DNA of 64,000 bases, taken from positions 930,001 to 994,000 of the forward strand of contig CAVYPZ010000003.1 of NCBI GenBank assembly GCA_963770535.1, written 5' to 3'. Both the position numbers and the translations under genes were made by a program. Shown in pieces: positions 43,991-52,494 of the stretch. The stretch comes from RYN-230 sp963770535 (GTDB lineage: Bacteria > Actinomycetota > Actinomycetes > Streptosporangiales > Streptosporangiaceae). Position 1 is the first letter of the stretch. Every line of letters starts with the position of its first letter. The notes under the pieces are model-generated. The model saw only the letters and a program-made list of their open reading frames with translations, searched no databases and was not told where the DNA came from.

Positions 43991-44887
43991 ATGGAGACCA
44001 TGCGCGAACGGTTCGCCGCCGTCACGAGCAGCCTGCTGGCCGCGGACCCGAGGCTGGCGGTGGTGCTGGCCGACATCTCGGCGGACCTCTTCAGGCCGGC
44101 CGCCGCCCGTCATCCGGACCGGGTGATCAACGTCGGGATCCGGGAGCAGCTCCTGGTCAGCGTGGCGGGCGGCCTGTCCCTGGCCGGGATGCGGCCCGTC
44201 GCGCACACGTTCGCCAGCTTCCTGGTCGAGCGGCCCTTCGAGCAGATCAAGCTGGACCTCAACCACCAGGCCGCAGCCGCGGGCGCGGTGCTGGTCAGCG
44301 CGGGAGCGTCCTATGACTACTCCGACAACGGCCGCACCCACCAGTCGCCAGGCGACGTGGCGCTGCTGGGCACGCTGCCCGGCTGGACCGTGCACGTCCC
44401 CGGGCATCCCGACGAGGCCGAGCGCCAGATCCGCGCGGCGGCCCGCGGGGACGGGCTGGTCTACGTGCGGCTGTCCACGCAGGCCAACGTGATGCCGCTG
44501 GAGGCCGAGCCGGGCCGGCTCACCGTGCTGCGGAGCGGGCGGCGGGGCACCGTGATCGCGGTCGGCCCGCTGGCGGACGCTGTGGTGGAGGCAACCCTCG
44601 GGTTCGACGTCACCGTGCTGTACGCGGCCACCATCCGGCCGCTGGACGCCGCGACGCTGCGGGACTCCCTGGGCGCGCCGGACGTCGTGCTGGCCGAACC
44701 GTACCTGGCCGGGACCTCGGTCCCGGCCGTGGCCGGCGCGCTGCGCGACCTCCCGCACCGGATCCTCGGGCTGGGTGTCGGCCGCCAGGAACTGCGCCGG
44801 TACGGCACGCCCGCCGAGCATGAGGCGGCGCACGGGCTGGACCCCCGGTCGTTGCGGGACTCCATCGCCTCGTTCCTGCGGATCTGA
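43991..44887 (+). CDS. Transketolase, C-terminal subunit
   Basis: A 298-residue partner with the pyrimidine-binding domain (RVINVGIREQLLVSVAGGLSLAG, containing the catalytic Glu) and the C-terminal transketolase domain (VIAVGPLADAVVEA, VLYAATIRPLDAATL). A heterodimer or heterotetramer with the preceding subunit should transfer C2 units between sugar phosphates. ATG 43991 follows AGGAGAAGG. Its end is 15 nt from the convergent gene. Confidence 0.92.
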   Translation: METMRERFAAVTSSLLAADPRLAVVLADISADLFRPAAARHPDRVINVGIREQLLVSVAGGLSLAGMRPVAHTFASFLVERPFEQIKLDLNHQAAAAGAVLVSAGASYDYSDNGRTHQSPGDVALLGTLPGWTVHVPGHPDEAERQIRAAARGDGLVYVRLSTQANVMPLEAEPGRLTVLRSGRRGTVIAVGPLADAVVEATLGFDVTVLYAATIRPLDAATLRDSLGAPDVVLAEPYLAGTSVPAVAGALRDLPHRILGLGVGRQELRRYGTPAEHEAAHGLDPRSLRDSIASFLRI

Positions 44888-44902
44888 GCGCCGTCCCGCC
44901 AG

Positions 44903-45355
44903 TCAGATACCCAGCGACGTGCAGGGGCGGGCGCGCAGCCCGGCCACATAGTCGGCGGGCGCGCCCGCCTGCTCCGCAGCATCGGCCACGATGCCCAGGT
45001 AGCGCGCCGAGGGCACGCCGCCCTCGTAGTCGTTGAGCACGTAGAGCCAGGCCGCGACGTCGCCGTCCAGCGTCTGCACCCGGACCCTGAGCTTCTGGAA
45101 GTAGCCCAGGTGCACGCCATCCCAGTGGTCCAGGACCCGTTCGTCCAGGTCGTGGAGTTCGTACAGGACCACGAAGACCCGCTCGGCGGCGTCCTCGACG
45201 ACCGTGGCCAGGGCCCCTTCCCAGCTGATGTCCTCGCCGCCGAAAGTGAGCCGCCAGCCTTCCAGCCAGCCATTGCCCCGCATGGGCGAGTGCGGGCAGC
45301 GCTCGGCCATGAGTGCGGGGTCCATGTTGGTGGCATACGCCGCGTACAGCTCCAC
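44903..45355 (-). CDS. Gamma-glutamylcyclotransferase-like protein
   Basis: A 150-residue protein starting at GTG 45355. MELYAAYATNMDPALM matches the phosphate-like loop of the GGCT/AIG2 fold. VVLYELHDLDERVLDHWDGVHLGYFQKLRVRVQTLDG follows the family pattern. Substrate unknown. Its location next to lpdA resembles the Rv3303c-Rv3305c region of M. tuberculosis. A perfect dyad at 45366-45390 lies just upstream. Confidence 0.8.
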   Translation of the reverse strand: MELYAAYATNMDPALMAERCPHSPMRGNGWLEGWRLTFGGEDISWEGALATVVEDAAERVFVVLYELHDLDERVLDHWDGVHLGYFQKLRVRVQTLDGDVAAWLYVLNDYEGGVPSARYLGIVADAAEQAGAPADYVAGLRARPCTSLGI

Positions 45356-45365
45356 GGCTCACCAG

Positions 45366-45390
45366 CGTAACGAGGCAGCGCATCGTTACG
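45366..45390. promoter_or_regulatory. Palindrome in the divergent region before lpdA
   Basis: CGTAACGA (45366-45373), 9 nt, TCGTTACG (45383-45390). Both arms are perfect. It lies 11 nt upstream of the minus-strand GGCT-like start and 127 nt before lpdA, so it could regulate either. Confidence 0.5.
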
Positions 45391-45516
45391 GCGGATCTCC
45401 GGCGACCCGGTAACTCAGAGTGGGTGAGGCGGCAGGCTTTCGCCCGCCGCTGGGAGAGCCCGCCACCGGGAGGGCGGCGTCGGCGGCCTCTGGGCGGCGG
45501 GGAAGAATGAGGCAGC

Positions 45517-47040
45517 GTGAGCCAGCCGCGCGAGAGAATCGTCATCCTGGGGGGCGGCCCGGGTGGGTACGAGGCGGCCCTGGTGGCCGCGCAACTCGGC
45601 ACCCAGGTGACCGTGGTGGATAGCACTGGCCTGGGCGGCGCCTGCGTGCTGACCGACTGCGTGCCGTCCAAGACCCTCATCGCCACCTCGACCACCATGT
45701 CCGTGGTGCATGGTGCGGAGGACCTGGGGATCCGGATCGGTGCCCCCCCGGCTGGAACTCCCGGCGGGCCCGTCTCCGGGCGTGCCTCGGCTGCCCGCGG
45801 GTCCGCGGCCCGTGCCACGATCCCCGGCGCGGTGGCGCCGGGTGCCCTGATGCCTGGTGCCCCCCGCGGCCGGCCCGGGCGCGGGCGCGCGTACGTGGAC
45901 GCGCCCCGCCTGAACGCGAGGATCAAGGCGCTGGCCCAGGCCCAGTCCGCGGATGTGGCGCTGCGGCTGGCCGCCGAGGGCGTCGAGATCATCAACGGCA
46001 GCGGTGTCCTGGCCGGCCCGGAGACCGTCGTCGCGGGCGGCCAGCGGATCCAGGCCGGTGCCGTGCTGATCGCCACCGGCGCCATGCCCCGGGTGCTGCC
46101 CGGCGCGGAGCCCGACGGCGAGCGCATCCTGAACTGGCGTCAGCTCTATGACCTGCCCGAGCTTCCCCCCGAGCTGATCGTGGTGGGCTCCGGGGTGACG
46201 GGCGCCGAGTTCGCCAGTGCCTATCAGGCCCTCGGTTCCCAGGTCACCCTGGTCTCCTCACGGGAGCGCGTGCTGCCGCACGAGGACGCCGACGCTGCCA
46301 TGGTGGTCGAGGACGTGTTCCGGCGCCGCGGGATGACGGTGCTGAGCCGGTCCCGCGCGGCGGCGGTCAAGCGGAGCCGCGACGGCGTGATGGTGACGCT
46401 GGAAGGCGGCCGGACCGTGCGCGGCTCGCACTGCCTGCTCACCGTGGGCATGGTGCCCGCCACCCGGGGGCTGGGCCTGGAGGAAGCCGGGGTCACGCTG
46501 GACGGCGGGGGGTTCGTCGAGGTGGACCGGGTGTCGCGGACCACGGCCCGGGGCGTGTACGCAGCCGGCGACTGCACCGGGGTGATGATGCTCGCCTCGG
46601 TGGCGGCCATGCAGGGCCGGATCGCCATGTGGCACACGCTGGGCGAGGCCGTCCAGCCGATCAGGCTGGACCATGTGGCCGCGACGATCTTCACCGACCC
46701 CGAGATCGCGACCGTCGGGGTGACCGCCGACGCGGTCGAATCCGGTGCCCAGGATGCGGTGGCGGTCAAGCTGCCGCTGGCCACCAACGCCCGGGCCAAG
46801 ATGCAGGGCTTCCGGGACGGGTTCGTGAAGCTGTTCGCCCGGCGCGGGACGGGGATCGTGCTCGGCGGGGTCGTGGTCGCGCCGCGGGCCAGCGAGCTCA
46901 TCCTCGGAGTTTCGCTGGCCGTGGAGCAGTCGCTGACCGTGGATCAGATGGCCCACACGTTCGCGGTCTACCCGTCCCTGTCAGGCAGCCTGACCGAGGC
47001 GGCCCGCCGGCTCATGAGCCCGGCCGGCGACCGCCGCTGA
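45517..47040 (+). CDS. lpdA: LpdA-type NAD(P)H quinone reductase / flavoprotein disulfide reductase
   Basis: A 507-residue FAD- and NAD-binding protein. It has ILGGGPGGYEAALVAAQLG, the redox-like Cys pair in GGACVLTDCVPSKT, VVGSGVTGAEFASAYQALG and YAAGDCTG. The C-terminal catalytic dyad of lipoamide dehydrogenase (HAHPTLSE) is replaced by FAVYPSLSGS, with no His or Glu. This favours the LpdA (Rv3303c) quinone reductase type over true lipoamide dehydrogenase. A 47-residue Pro/Gly/Ala-rich insert (about residues 77-123) is unusual. Start GTG 45517. Confidence 0.9.
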   Translation: MSQPRERIVILGGGPGGYEAALVAAQLGTQVTVVDSTGLGGACVLTDCVPSKTLIATSTTMSVVHGAEDLGIRIGAPPAGTPGGPVSGRASAARGSAARATIPGAVAPGALMPGAPRGRPGRGRAYVDAPRLNARIKALAQAQSADVALRLAAEGVEIINGSGVLAGPETVVAGGQRIQAGAVLIATGAMPRVLPGAEPDGERILNWRQLYDLPELPPELIVVGSGVTGAEFASAYQALGSQVTLVSSRERVLPHEDADAAMVVEDVFRRRGMTVLSRSRAAAVKRSRDGVMVTLEGGRTVRGSHCLLTVGMVPATRGLGLEEAGVTLDGGGFVEVDRVSRTTARGVYAAGDCTGVMMLASVAAMQGRIAMWHTLGEAVQPIRLDHVAATIFTDPEIATVGVTADAVESGAQDAVAVKLPLATNARAKMQGFRDGFVKLFARRGTGIVLGGVVVAPRASELILGVSLAVEQSLTVDQMAHTFAVYPSLSGSLTEAARRLMSPAGDRR

Positions 47041-47143
47041 TCCGCTTGATCCCTCCAGTCCCACCAGCCCCCTCAAGCACGCCCGTCGGCCCCCCGGCCC
47101 TGCTCCGGCCTGCTCCGGCCCTGCTCCGGCCGTGAGCCTGCGT

Positions 47144-47193
47144 CGTGATCATGGGCTTGCTGGGCCTGCAGGCCCAGCAAGCCCATGATCACG
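47144..47193. repeat. 48-nt dyad element, copy 2 (perfect palindrome)
   Basis: A perfect palindrome with no loop: GTGATCATGGGCTTGC (47145-47160) begins it and GCAAGCCCATGATCAC (47177-47192) ends it. The flanking C/G extends it to 50 bp. It lies about 105 nt after lpdA and just before the convergent DUF5313 gene, where a bidirectional terminator would fit. Confidence 0.9.
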
Positions 47194-47290
47194 GACGGGT
47201 CGGCGTGCGTTCTGAGGCTGATGATACTGGTGGGGCTGGTGGGTCCGCGGGGACCCGGCGCTGCAGGCCGGGTGGCGGCCACGCGGGGAA

Positions 47291-47648
47291 TCAGTGGGCG
47301 GGGCGGCCCAGGTCGCGGTCCTTGGGCACGGGGAGGTTGTGCTGGCGCAGCCGGTTGGCCCGCAAGTCATCCGCGTAGGCCGTCACGGTGAACAGGCTGC
47401 CGCACAGGATGAGGGCCACCATGGTCAGGCTGACCCAGATCGGGGCGGGCAGCAGCGATAGCCAGCACGGTGACGACGATCGCGCAAATGGGAATCATCA
47501 CGGCCAGGTGCCGGATCACGGTCCGGCGGCGCCAGCCCGCGTCGGTCAGCTCGTGCCGGACCCAGTGCACGTTCTGGGGCGGGAGCCGGAAGCCGTAGGT
47601 GAACCGCAGCCACCCGAGCGGCCCCGGGTCGCCTTCCAGCCGGTTCAT
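47291..47648 (-). pseudogene. DUF5313 family membrane protein, frame broken
   Basis: From ATG 47648 the protein reads MNRLEGDPGPLGWLRFTYGF, then RLPPQNVHWVRHELTDAGWRRR and a membrane helix, which fits DUF5313. The second half is in another frame (LPAPIWVSLTMVALILCGSL, then DDLRANRLRQHNLPVPKDRD) and stops at 47291-47293. One extra base near 47441-47466 separates them; without it the protein is 118 residues. The family is of unknown function and confined to actinobacteria. Confidence 0.75.
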
Positions 47649-47871
47649 CAGGGCCTCCGGTGTGAGCGCAAGACGGCCGCCCGGCCGCGCGGAGCGGCCC
47701 GGCCGCGCGGGGCCGTCCGGCCGCGCGGGGCCGCCCGGCCGCGCGCCGCGCTGGCTGACCCAGGCAGGGGAGGCATGCTCCTAGTCTCCCACCCGCCCGG
47801 CCGCTACCGCCCGGCCGCCGCCCGGCCCATGCGCCGCCCGGCCGCTACCGCCCGGCCCATGCCGCCGCGCG
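47649..47871. other. Low-complexity GC region between accA and the DUF5313 gene
   Basis: Four or so copies of an 18-nt unit made of CGGCCGCGCGG and GGCCG blocks occupy about 47684-47748. Two copies of a CGCCCGGCCGCTACCG unit follow (about 47800-47860). No gene, promoter or ribosome site stands out. Confidence 0.5.
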
Positions 47872-48248
47872 CTACGCCTGGCCCTCGAGTTTGCAGATAA
47901 CCGCGCCCGCCGCCACCGTCTGGCCGATTTCCACACCCAGCCCGGTCACGGTGCCGTCCTTGTGCGCGGTCAGTGGCTGCTCCATCTTCATGGCCTCCAG
48001 GACCACCACGGTGTCACCCGCCGACACCTGGCCCCCTTCGGCCGCAACGATCTTGGTGATCGTGCCCTGCATCGGGCTGACGAGGTCATCACCGCTGGCG
48101 GCCGCCGCGCCGCCGGTCCGGCGCCCGCGGGGCGCCCGCCGGCCCGCGGCCCCGCCCCGGCCCCCGGCCCCGGCCCCGGCCCCCGAGCCGGCGCATCCGA
48201 GAGTCCGAGCCCGGCCGGGAGCACCACCTCGAGCCGCTTGCCGTTCAC
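47872..48248 (-). CDS. accA: Acyl-CoA carboxylase alpha subunit, biotin carboxyl carrier part (3' fragment)
   Basis: The carrier domain MQGTITKIVAAEGGQVSAGD contains the biotin lysine in AMKME and ends in GAVICKLEGQA. It is in the same frame as the biotin carboxylase fragment upstream. Between them, residues VEVNGKRLEVVLPAGLGLSD, expected just before the carrier domain, lie in a second frame (from about 48310 to 48190). Two compensating single-base errors would make one 611-residue protein. Confidence 0.85.
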
Positions 48249-48264
48249 CTCGACTGTGATCCGC

Positions 48265-49707
48265 TCACGCTGGCCCTCGCCGTCCGGGTGGTCGGCCGGC
48301 CCCGGCGGGCTCCGATCCGGCGGGCGCCGACTCAGCGGGCTCCGACCCGGCGGACCACGGCTCGATGCCCCCGTCGAACTCCTCCTCGATCCACCGGGTG
48401 TGCACGCGGAACGGCTCGTCGGTGAAGGCCGGGTCCCGGACCACCGCGCGGTGGAACGGGAGCACGGTCGGCATGCCGCCGACCACGCACTCGTCCAGCG
48501 CGCGCCGGGACCGCTGCAGCGCCTCGGCCCGGCTGGCCCCGGTGATGATCAGCTTGGCCAGCAGGGAGTCGAAGGCCTGCGGCACCGTCATGCCCCGCGC
48601 GTAGCCGGCGTCCACCCGCACTCCCGGGCCGGCCGGCCAGGTCAGCCGAGAAATCGTGCCGGGGGACGGCAGGAAGTTCCGGCCGGGGTCCTCGGCGTTG
48701 ACCCGGAACTCGATCGAGTGCCCGTGCGGCTGCGGGTCGGTGTAGCCGAGTTTCTGCCCGTCGGCGATGCGGAACATCTCCCGGACCAGGTCGATGCCGG
48801 TCACCTCTTCCGACACCGGGTGCTCGACCTGGAGCCGGGTGTTGACCTCGAGGAACGACACCGTGCCGTCCTGCCCGACGAGGAACTCGCAGGTGCCCGC
48901 GCCCACATAACCGGCCTCCCGGAGGATGGCCTTGGATGCCTGGTACATCTGCTCGAGCTGGCTGCCGGACAGGAACGGCGCGGGCGCCTCCTCGACCAGC
49001 TTCTGGTGCCTGCGCTGCAGCGAGCAGTCGCGGGTGGAGATCACCACCACGTTCCCGCGGGCGTCGGCGAGGCACTGGGTCTCCACGTGCCGGGGGTGGT
49101 GCAGGTAACGCTCGACGAAGCACTCACCGCGCCCGAACGCCGCCACCGCTTCGCGGACTGCGGAGTCGTAGGCCTCGCCGATCTCGGCGGGCGTACGGAC
49201 CACCTTCAGGCCACGGCCGCCGCCGCCGAACGCCGCCTTGATCGCGATCGGCAGGCCGTGCCGGGACACGAAGGCGTCAACCTCCTCCACGTCACTGACC
49301 GGGCCGTCCGTGCCCGCGGCCATGGGGGCGCCGACCGCCGCCGCAATCTGCCGCGCGGCCACCTTGTCGCCCAGGGCTTCGATCGCGGCCGGCGGCGGGC
49401 CGATCCAGATCAGCCCGGCGTCGATGACCGCCTGGGCGAAGGCGGCGTTCTCGGCCAGGAACCCGTAGCCGGGGTGGACGGCGTCGGCCCCGGACTCGGC
49501 CGCCACGGCGAGCAGCTTCTCGATGCTCAGGTAGCTCTCGGCCGCCGTCGGGCCGCCCAGCGCGTACGCCTCGCCGGCCATCGAGACGTGCAGGGCGTTG
49601 AGGTCGGAATCGGCGTAAACGGCCACACTGTCCAGTCCCGCGTCCCGGCAGGCCCGCACTACGCGGACCGCGATCTCGCCACGGTTCGCGATAAGCACCT
49701 TGCGCAC
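48265..49707 (-). CDS. accA: Acetyl/propionyl-CoA carboxylase alpha subunit, biotin carboxylase part
   Basis: The ATP-grasp biotin carboxylase portion starts at GTG 49707 behind GGAGGAGA (VRKVLIANRGEIAVRVVRACRDAG). It has HPGYGFLAENAAFAQA, the ATP-binding FGGGGRGLKVV, the catalytic RDCSLQRRHQKLVEE, EVNTRLQVEHPVSEEVTG and RVNAEDP. It carboxylates biotin on the carrier domain. The frame ends at 48265 inside a Pro/Ala/Glu linker, apparently because of a single-base shift near 48310. Partner beta and epsilon genes lie 3-6 kb to the right on the same strand. Confidence 0.94.
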   Translation of the reverse strand: MRKVLIANRGEIAVRVVRACRDAGLDSVAVYADSDLNALHVSMAGEAYALGGPTAAESYLSIEKLLAVAAESGADAVHPGYGFLAENAAFAQAVIDAGLIWIGPPPAAIEALGDKVAARQIAAAVGAPMAAGTDGPVSDVEEVDAFVSRHGLPIAIKAAFGGGGRGLKVVRTPAEIGEAYDSAVREAVAAFGRGECFVERYLHHPRHVETQCLADARGNVVVISTRDCSLQRRHQKLVEEAPAPFLSGSQLEQMYQASKAILREAGYVGAGTCEFLVGQDGTVSFLEVNTRLQVEHPVSEEVTGIDLVREMFRIADGQKLGYTDPQPHGHSIEFRVNAEDPGRNFLPSPGTISRLTWPAGPGVRVDAGYARGMTVPQAFDSLLAKLIITGASRAEALQRSRRALDECVVGGMPTVLPFHRAVVRDPAFTDEPFRVHTRWIEEEFDGGIEPWSAGSEPAESAPAGSEPAGAGRPPGRRGPA

Positions 49708-49955
49708 GAATCTTCTCCTCCCGACTGCCGAGGAGTTTAGGCGAGCGCAGCCCACCTGTCCTCACGGGGCCGGGCCGGCCGTGGTTTCGCTCCGTTCCAC
49801 GGTGGCCGCAGGCGCGCCCATCCGCCCCCATCGCCGCAACGAAGACCGTCGCGGGGCCAGACCCGCGCCCCGGCGCCGGGTGGGCACGGGCCCGGCGGGG
49901 GGGCCGGTGCTCCCACGCCGGTTCCGGGGCGTCCGCGGGCTCACGGCCGCGGTGA

Positions 49956-50513
49956 TCAGCCTGGCCAGGCCGGCTGGGCACCCTCGTGGCGCAGCAGCCA
50001 GGCCTTGCGGTCCAGGCCGTAGTAGTAGCCGCCCAGGGTGCCGTCCGACCGCAACGCGCGGTGGCACGGCACCACGGGCGCGATCAGGTTGTGCGCGCAG
50101 GCCGCCCCGGCGGCCCGCGGCGCCCGGGGATTCCCGGCCCGCGCGGCCAGCTGGGTGTAGCTGACCGGGTGGCCGGGGGGCACTGCGCGCAGCGCCGCCC
50201 ACAGCCGCTGCCGGGACGGCGGCCCCGGCTGGTACACGGGGATCGCGTCGAGGGCCCGCAGGTCACCGCGGAAATACCCGGCGAGCGGGGTAGCCAGCCA
50301 GGGCAGGTCGGCCGGATCGGCGGGCTGCAGGGACATCGCGCGCAGCGGCCCGGCCAGCCGGGCGTGCATCGCGGCCGGGTCGGCGGTGAACCCGCCCGCG
50401 ATCAGCCGGCCGTCCTGGGCCAGCAGGCTGAGCGGGCCTATGGGGGTGTCGAGGATCGTGGCGAGCACGGTGCGGGCCGGCCCGGTGCGGCGCGTCACGG
50501 CGGGGTCGGGCAT
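49956..50513 (-). CDS. ogt: Methylated-DNA--protein-cysteine methyltransferase
   Basis: A 185-residue protein from ATG 50513 that removes O6-alkyl groups from guanine by suicide transfer to Cys150 in the motif VPCHR. Upstream are VSYTQLAARAG and NPRAPRAAGAACAHN, which form the helix-turn-helix and Asn hinge. GTLGGYYYGLDRKAWLLRHEGA ends the domain. It lies 10 nt after the ada-alkA gene on the same strand, a typical adaptive-response pair. The upstream open frame is repeat sequence. Confidence 0.93.
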   Translation of the reverse strand: MPDPAVTRRTGPARTVLATILDTPIGPLSLLAQDGRLIAGGFTADPAAMHARLAGPLRAMSLQPADPADLPWLATPLAGYFRGDLRALDAIPVYQPGPPSRQRLWAALRAVPPGHPVSYTQLAARAGNPRAPRAAGAACAHNLIAPVVPCHRALRSDGTLGGYYYGLDRKAWLLRHEGAQPAWPG

Positions 50514-50523
50514 CACTCGCTCC

Positions 50524-52107
50524 TCAGCCCGCAGGGGCCAGGGCGGCCGCGTCCGCCGGCCAGGCCGCGTCCGCCTCCGCCCGCCGTGTCGCGGCCGCGT
50601 CCGCCGGCCAGGCCGCGTCCGCCTCCGCCGGCCATGTCCACAGGTGCATGGCTGCGTACGCGCGCCACGGGCGCCACCGGGCCGCATGCCCGGGCGGTGC
50701 GCCCAGCCGGGCCAGCGCGCGGCGCAGGCCCAGATCGGCCGCGGGGAATGCGTCAGGGTCGGCGGCCGCGCGCATCAGGATGTAGCCGATGGTCCACGGC
50801 CCGATGCCAGGCAGCCCGGCCAGCTGGGCAGCGACTTCCCGCGGGTCAGCGCCAGGATCGAGGGCCAGCCGGCCGCCCGCGGCCGCCGCGGCGAGCGCCC
50901 GCAGGGTCCGCTGGCGGGCGGTGGTGAGCCCGAGGCCGTCCAGGTCGGCGTCGGCCAGTACCTCCGGGCCGGGAAACACCATGCGTGGCCCGGGACGCCC
51001 GGCGGGTGTGTCCGGCACGGCCTCAGGGGCCAGCGGGATGCCGTGCCGGGCGGCCAGCCGGCCCGCGAACGTGCTGGCCGCGGCCACGGAGACCTGCTGG
51101 CCGAGGACTGCGCGGACGGCGAGCTCGAACCCGTCGTAAGCGCCCGGCACACGCAGCCCGGGCCGGGCCGCCACCAGGGGGGCGATCAGGTCGTCGGTGG
51201 CCAGAGCGCTACCGATCGCCCCCGGATCGGCGTCGGCGTCGAGCAGCCGCCGGGCCCGGCCGACTACGGGCCCGATCGCCCCGAGCCCCGTGAGCCGGGC
51301 CCGGAGCAGCACGTGCCCCTGGCCCGGCCGCGGGATGAGCTCGATGACCCCCGGGCCCGCGGCGGTCCGCACGGTCCTGGCGTAGCCGTCCGCGGTGACC
51401 TGCTCCACCCCCGGGATGGCCCGCGCGGCCAGGAATCCCAGCCACGCCGCCGCGTCGAACGGCTCGCGGCAGGCCAGCCGGAGGCTCAGCCACGTGCCGC
51501 GGGATCCCGCCGCGTCCCGCGCGCCCAGGCTCCCGGGGCCGGTGCGCCAGGCCTTGGACCGCAGCTGCGAGGGGGTGCGCCCGGAGGATTCGCGGACGCT
51601 CGCGTTGAACTGGCGGATGCTGGAGAAGCCGCTGGCGAACGCGACCTCGGTGATCGGCATGGTGGTCTCGGCCAGCAGCCGCCGCGCGGTCTGCAGCCGC
51701 GCCGTCCTGGCCAGGGCCTGCGGCCCGGCGCCCAGCTCGGCCACGAGCAGGCGGTGCAGGTGCCGCTGGGTGACTGCGAGCCGGGCGGCCAGCCCGCTGA
51801 TCCCGTGCGTGTCGGCGTACCCGTCCGTGATCAGCCGCACCGCCCGGGCGGCCAGGTCGGCCCGGACGTTCCACTCCGGCGACCCCGGGCTCGTCTCGGG
51901 GCGGCATCGCCGGCAGGCCCGGAACCCGGCCGCCTCCGCAGCCCCCGCGTGCACGAAGAACCGCATGTTCGCGCGGGCCGGGGTGCGGGCCGGGCAGACC
52001 GGGCGGCAGTAGATCCCGGTGCTGGTCACCGCGGTGAAGAAGCGGCCGTCGAACCGGGGGTCGCGGGCCACCACTGCCCGGTAGCAGGTGTCGGAGTCGA
52101 GCGTCAT
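50524..52107 (-). CDS. Ada-AlkA fusion: methyl-responsive regulator and 3-methyladenine DNA glycosylase
   Basis: From ATG 52107 (MTLDSDTCYRAVVARD) this is 527 residues. The Ada zinc domain has C34, C38, C65 and C68 (GIYCRPVCPART and CRRCRPE). The AraC-type DNA-binding domain follows (about residues 85-185: GISGLAARLAVTQRHLHRLL, ASGFSSIRQFNASVRE). AlkA follows: the helix-hairpin-helix LPGIGPWTIGYILMRA and the catalytic Asp in FPAADLGLRRAL. The C-terminus carries a 48-bp direct repeat (50545 and 50593) encoding EADAAWPADAA copies. Confidence 0.93.
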   Translation of the reverse strand: MTLDSDTCYRAVVARDPRFDGRFFTAVTSTGIYCRPVCPARTPARANMRFFVHAGAAEAAGFRACRRCRPETSPGSPEWNVRADLAARAVRLITDGYADTHGISGLAARLAVTQRHLHRLLVAELGAGPQALARTARLQTARRLLAETTMPITEVAFASGFSSIRQFNASVRESSGRTPSQLRSKAWRTGPGSLGARDAAGSRGTWLSLRLACREPFDAAAWLGFLAARAIPGVEQVTADGYARTVRTAAGPGVIELIPRPGQGHVLLRARLTGLGAIGPVVGRARRLLDADADPGAIGSALATDDLIAPLVAARPGLRVPGAYDGFELAVRAVLGQQVSVAAASTFAGRLAARHGIPLAPEAVPDTPAGRPGPRMVFPGPEVLADADLDGLGLTTARQRTLRALAAAAAGGRLALDPGADPREVAAQLAGLPGIGPWTIGYILMRAAADPDAFPAADLGLRRALARLGAPPGHAARWRPWRAYAAMHLWTWPAEADAAWPADAAATRRAEADAAWPADAAALAPAG

Positions 52108-52254
52108 GCTCTGATTCAACGCCAGGCCAGCGACTGGCGCTGGCGGGAATCGGACGTTGTCACCGCGCCGCTGGCCGGCTCAGTCCCGGGTTAGCTGGGC
52201 CGCGGCCGGCCGTCGCGGCCGGCCGTCCCGGCAGGCTGAGAACGCGGGACAGTC

Positions 52255-52494
52255 TCAGGCCGGGCGCGCCGACCGGCGCCAGGCGCCGGGGCCGGGCCGC
52301 AGTGGAGGCCGCGTCAGCGCGGCGCGGTCCAGCCAGGCGGACCGGGCTGGCCGGACAGGCGGATGCGACGCTGCCGCCCGCTGGTGAACGGCCAGCTTGG
52401 CCACCACGACCGCGGTGAGCGCGGCCAGTTCCTCGGCGCTGGGGTGGCCTGACACCACAGAAAACAGCGGGTGCCCGCCCGGTTCGTCCGTCAT
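52255..52494 (-). CDS. accE: Acyl-CoA carboxylase epsilon subunit
   Basis: A 79-residue protein from ATG 52494 (MTDEPGGHPLFSVVSGHPSAEELAALTAVVVAKL), ending with SAWLDRAALTRPPLRPGPGAWRRS. The G-x-PSAEELAALTAV start and PGPGAWRxS end are the marks of AccE/PccE, which stabilises actinobacterial acyl-CoA carboxylase complexes. The start overlaps the NYN gene stop (ATGA), so it is co-translated with that gene and not placed directly after the beta subunit as is usual. Confidence 0.85.
   Translation of the reverse strand: MTDEPGGHPLFSVVSGHPSAEELAALTAVVVAKLAVHQRAAASHPPVRPARSAWLDRAALTRPPLRPGPGAWRRSARPA

Noticed and set aside
47962..49740. A 592-codon plus-strand open frame
   Set aside because: Antisense shadow of accA; the composition is Arg/Gly/Pro/His-rich and no motif is recognisable, while the minus strand encodes clear biotin carboxylase.
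50386..52194. A 602-codon plus-strand open frame
   Set aside because: Antisense to the Ada-AlkA gene, with no conserved motif.
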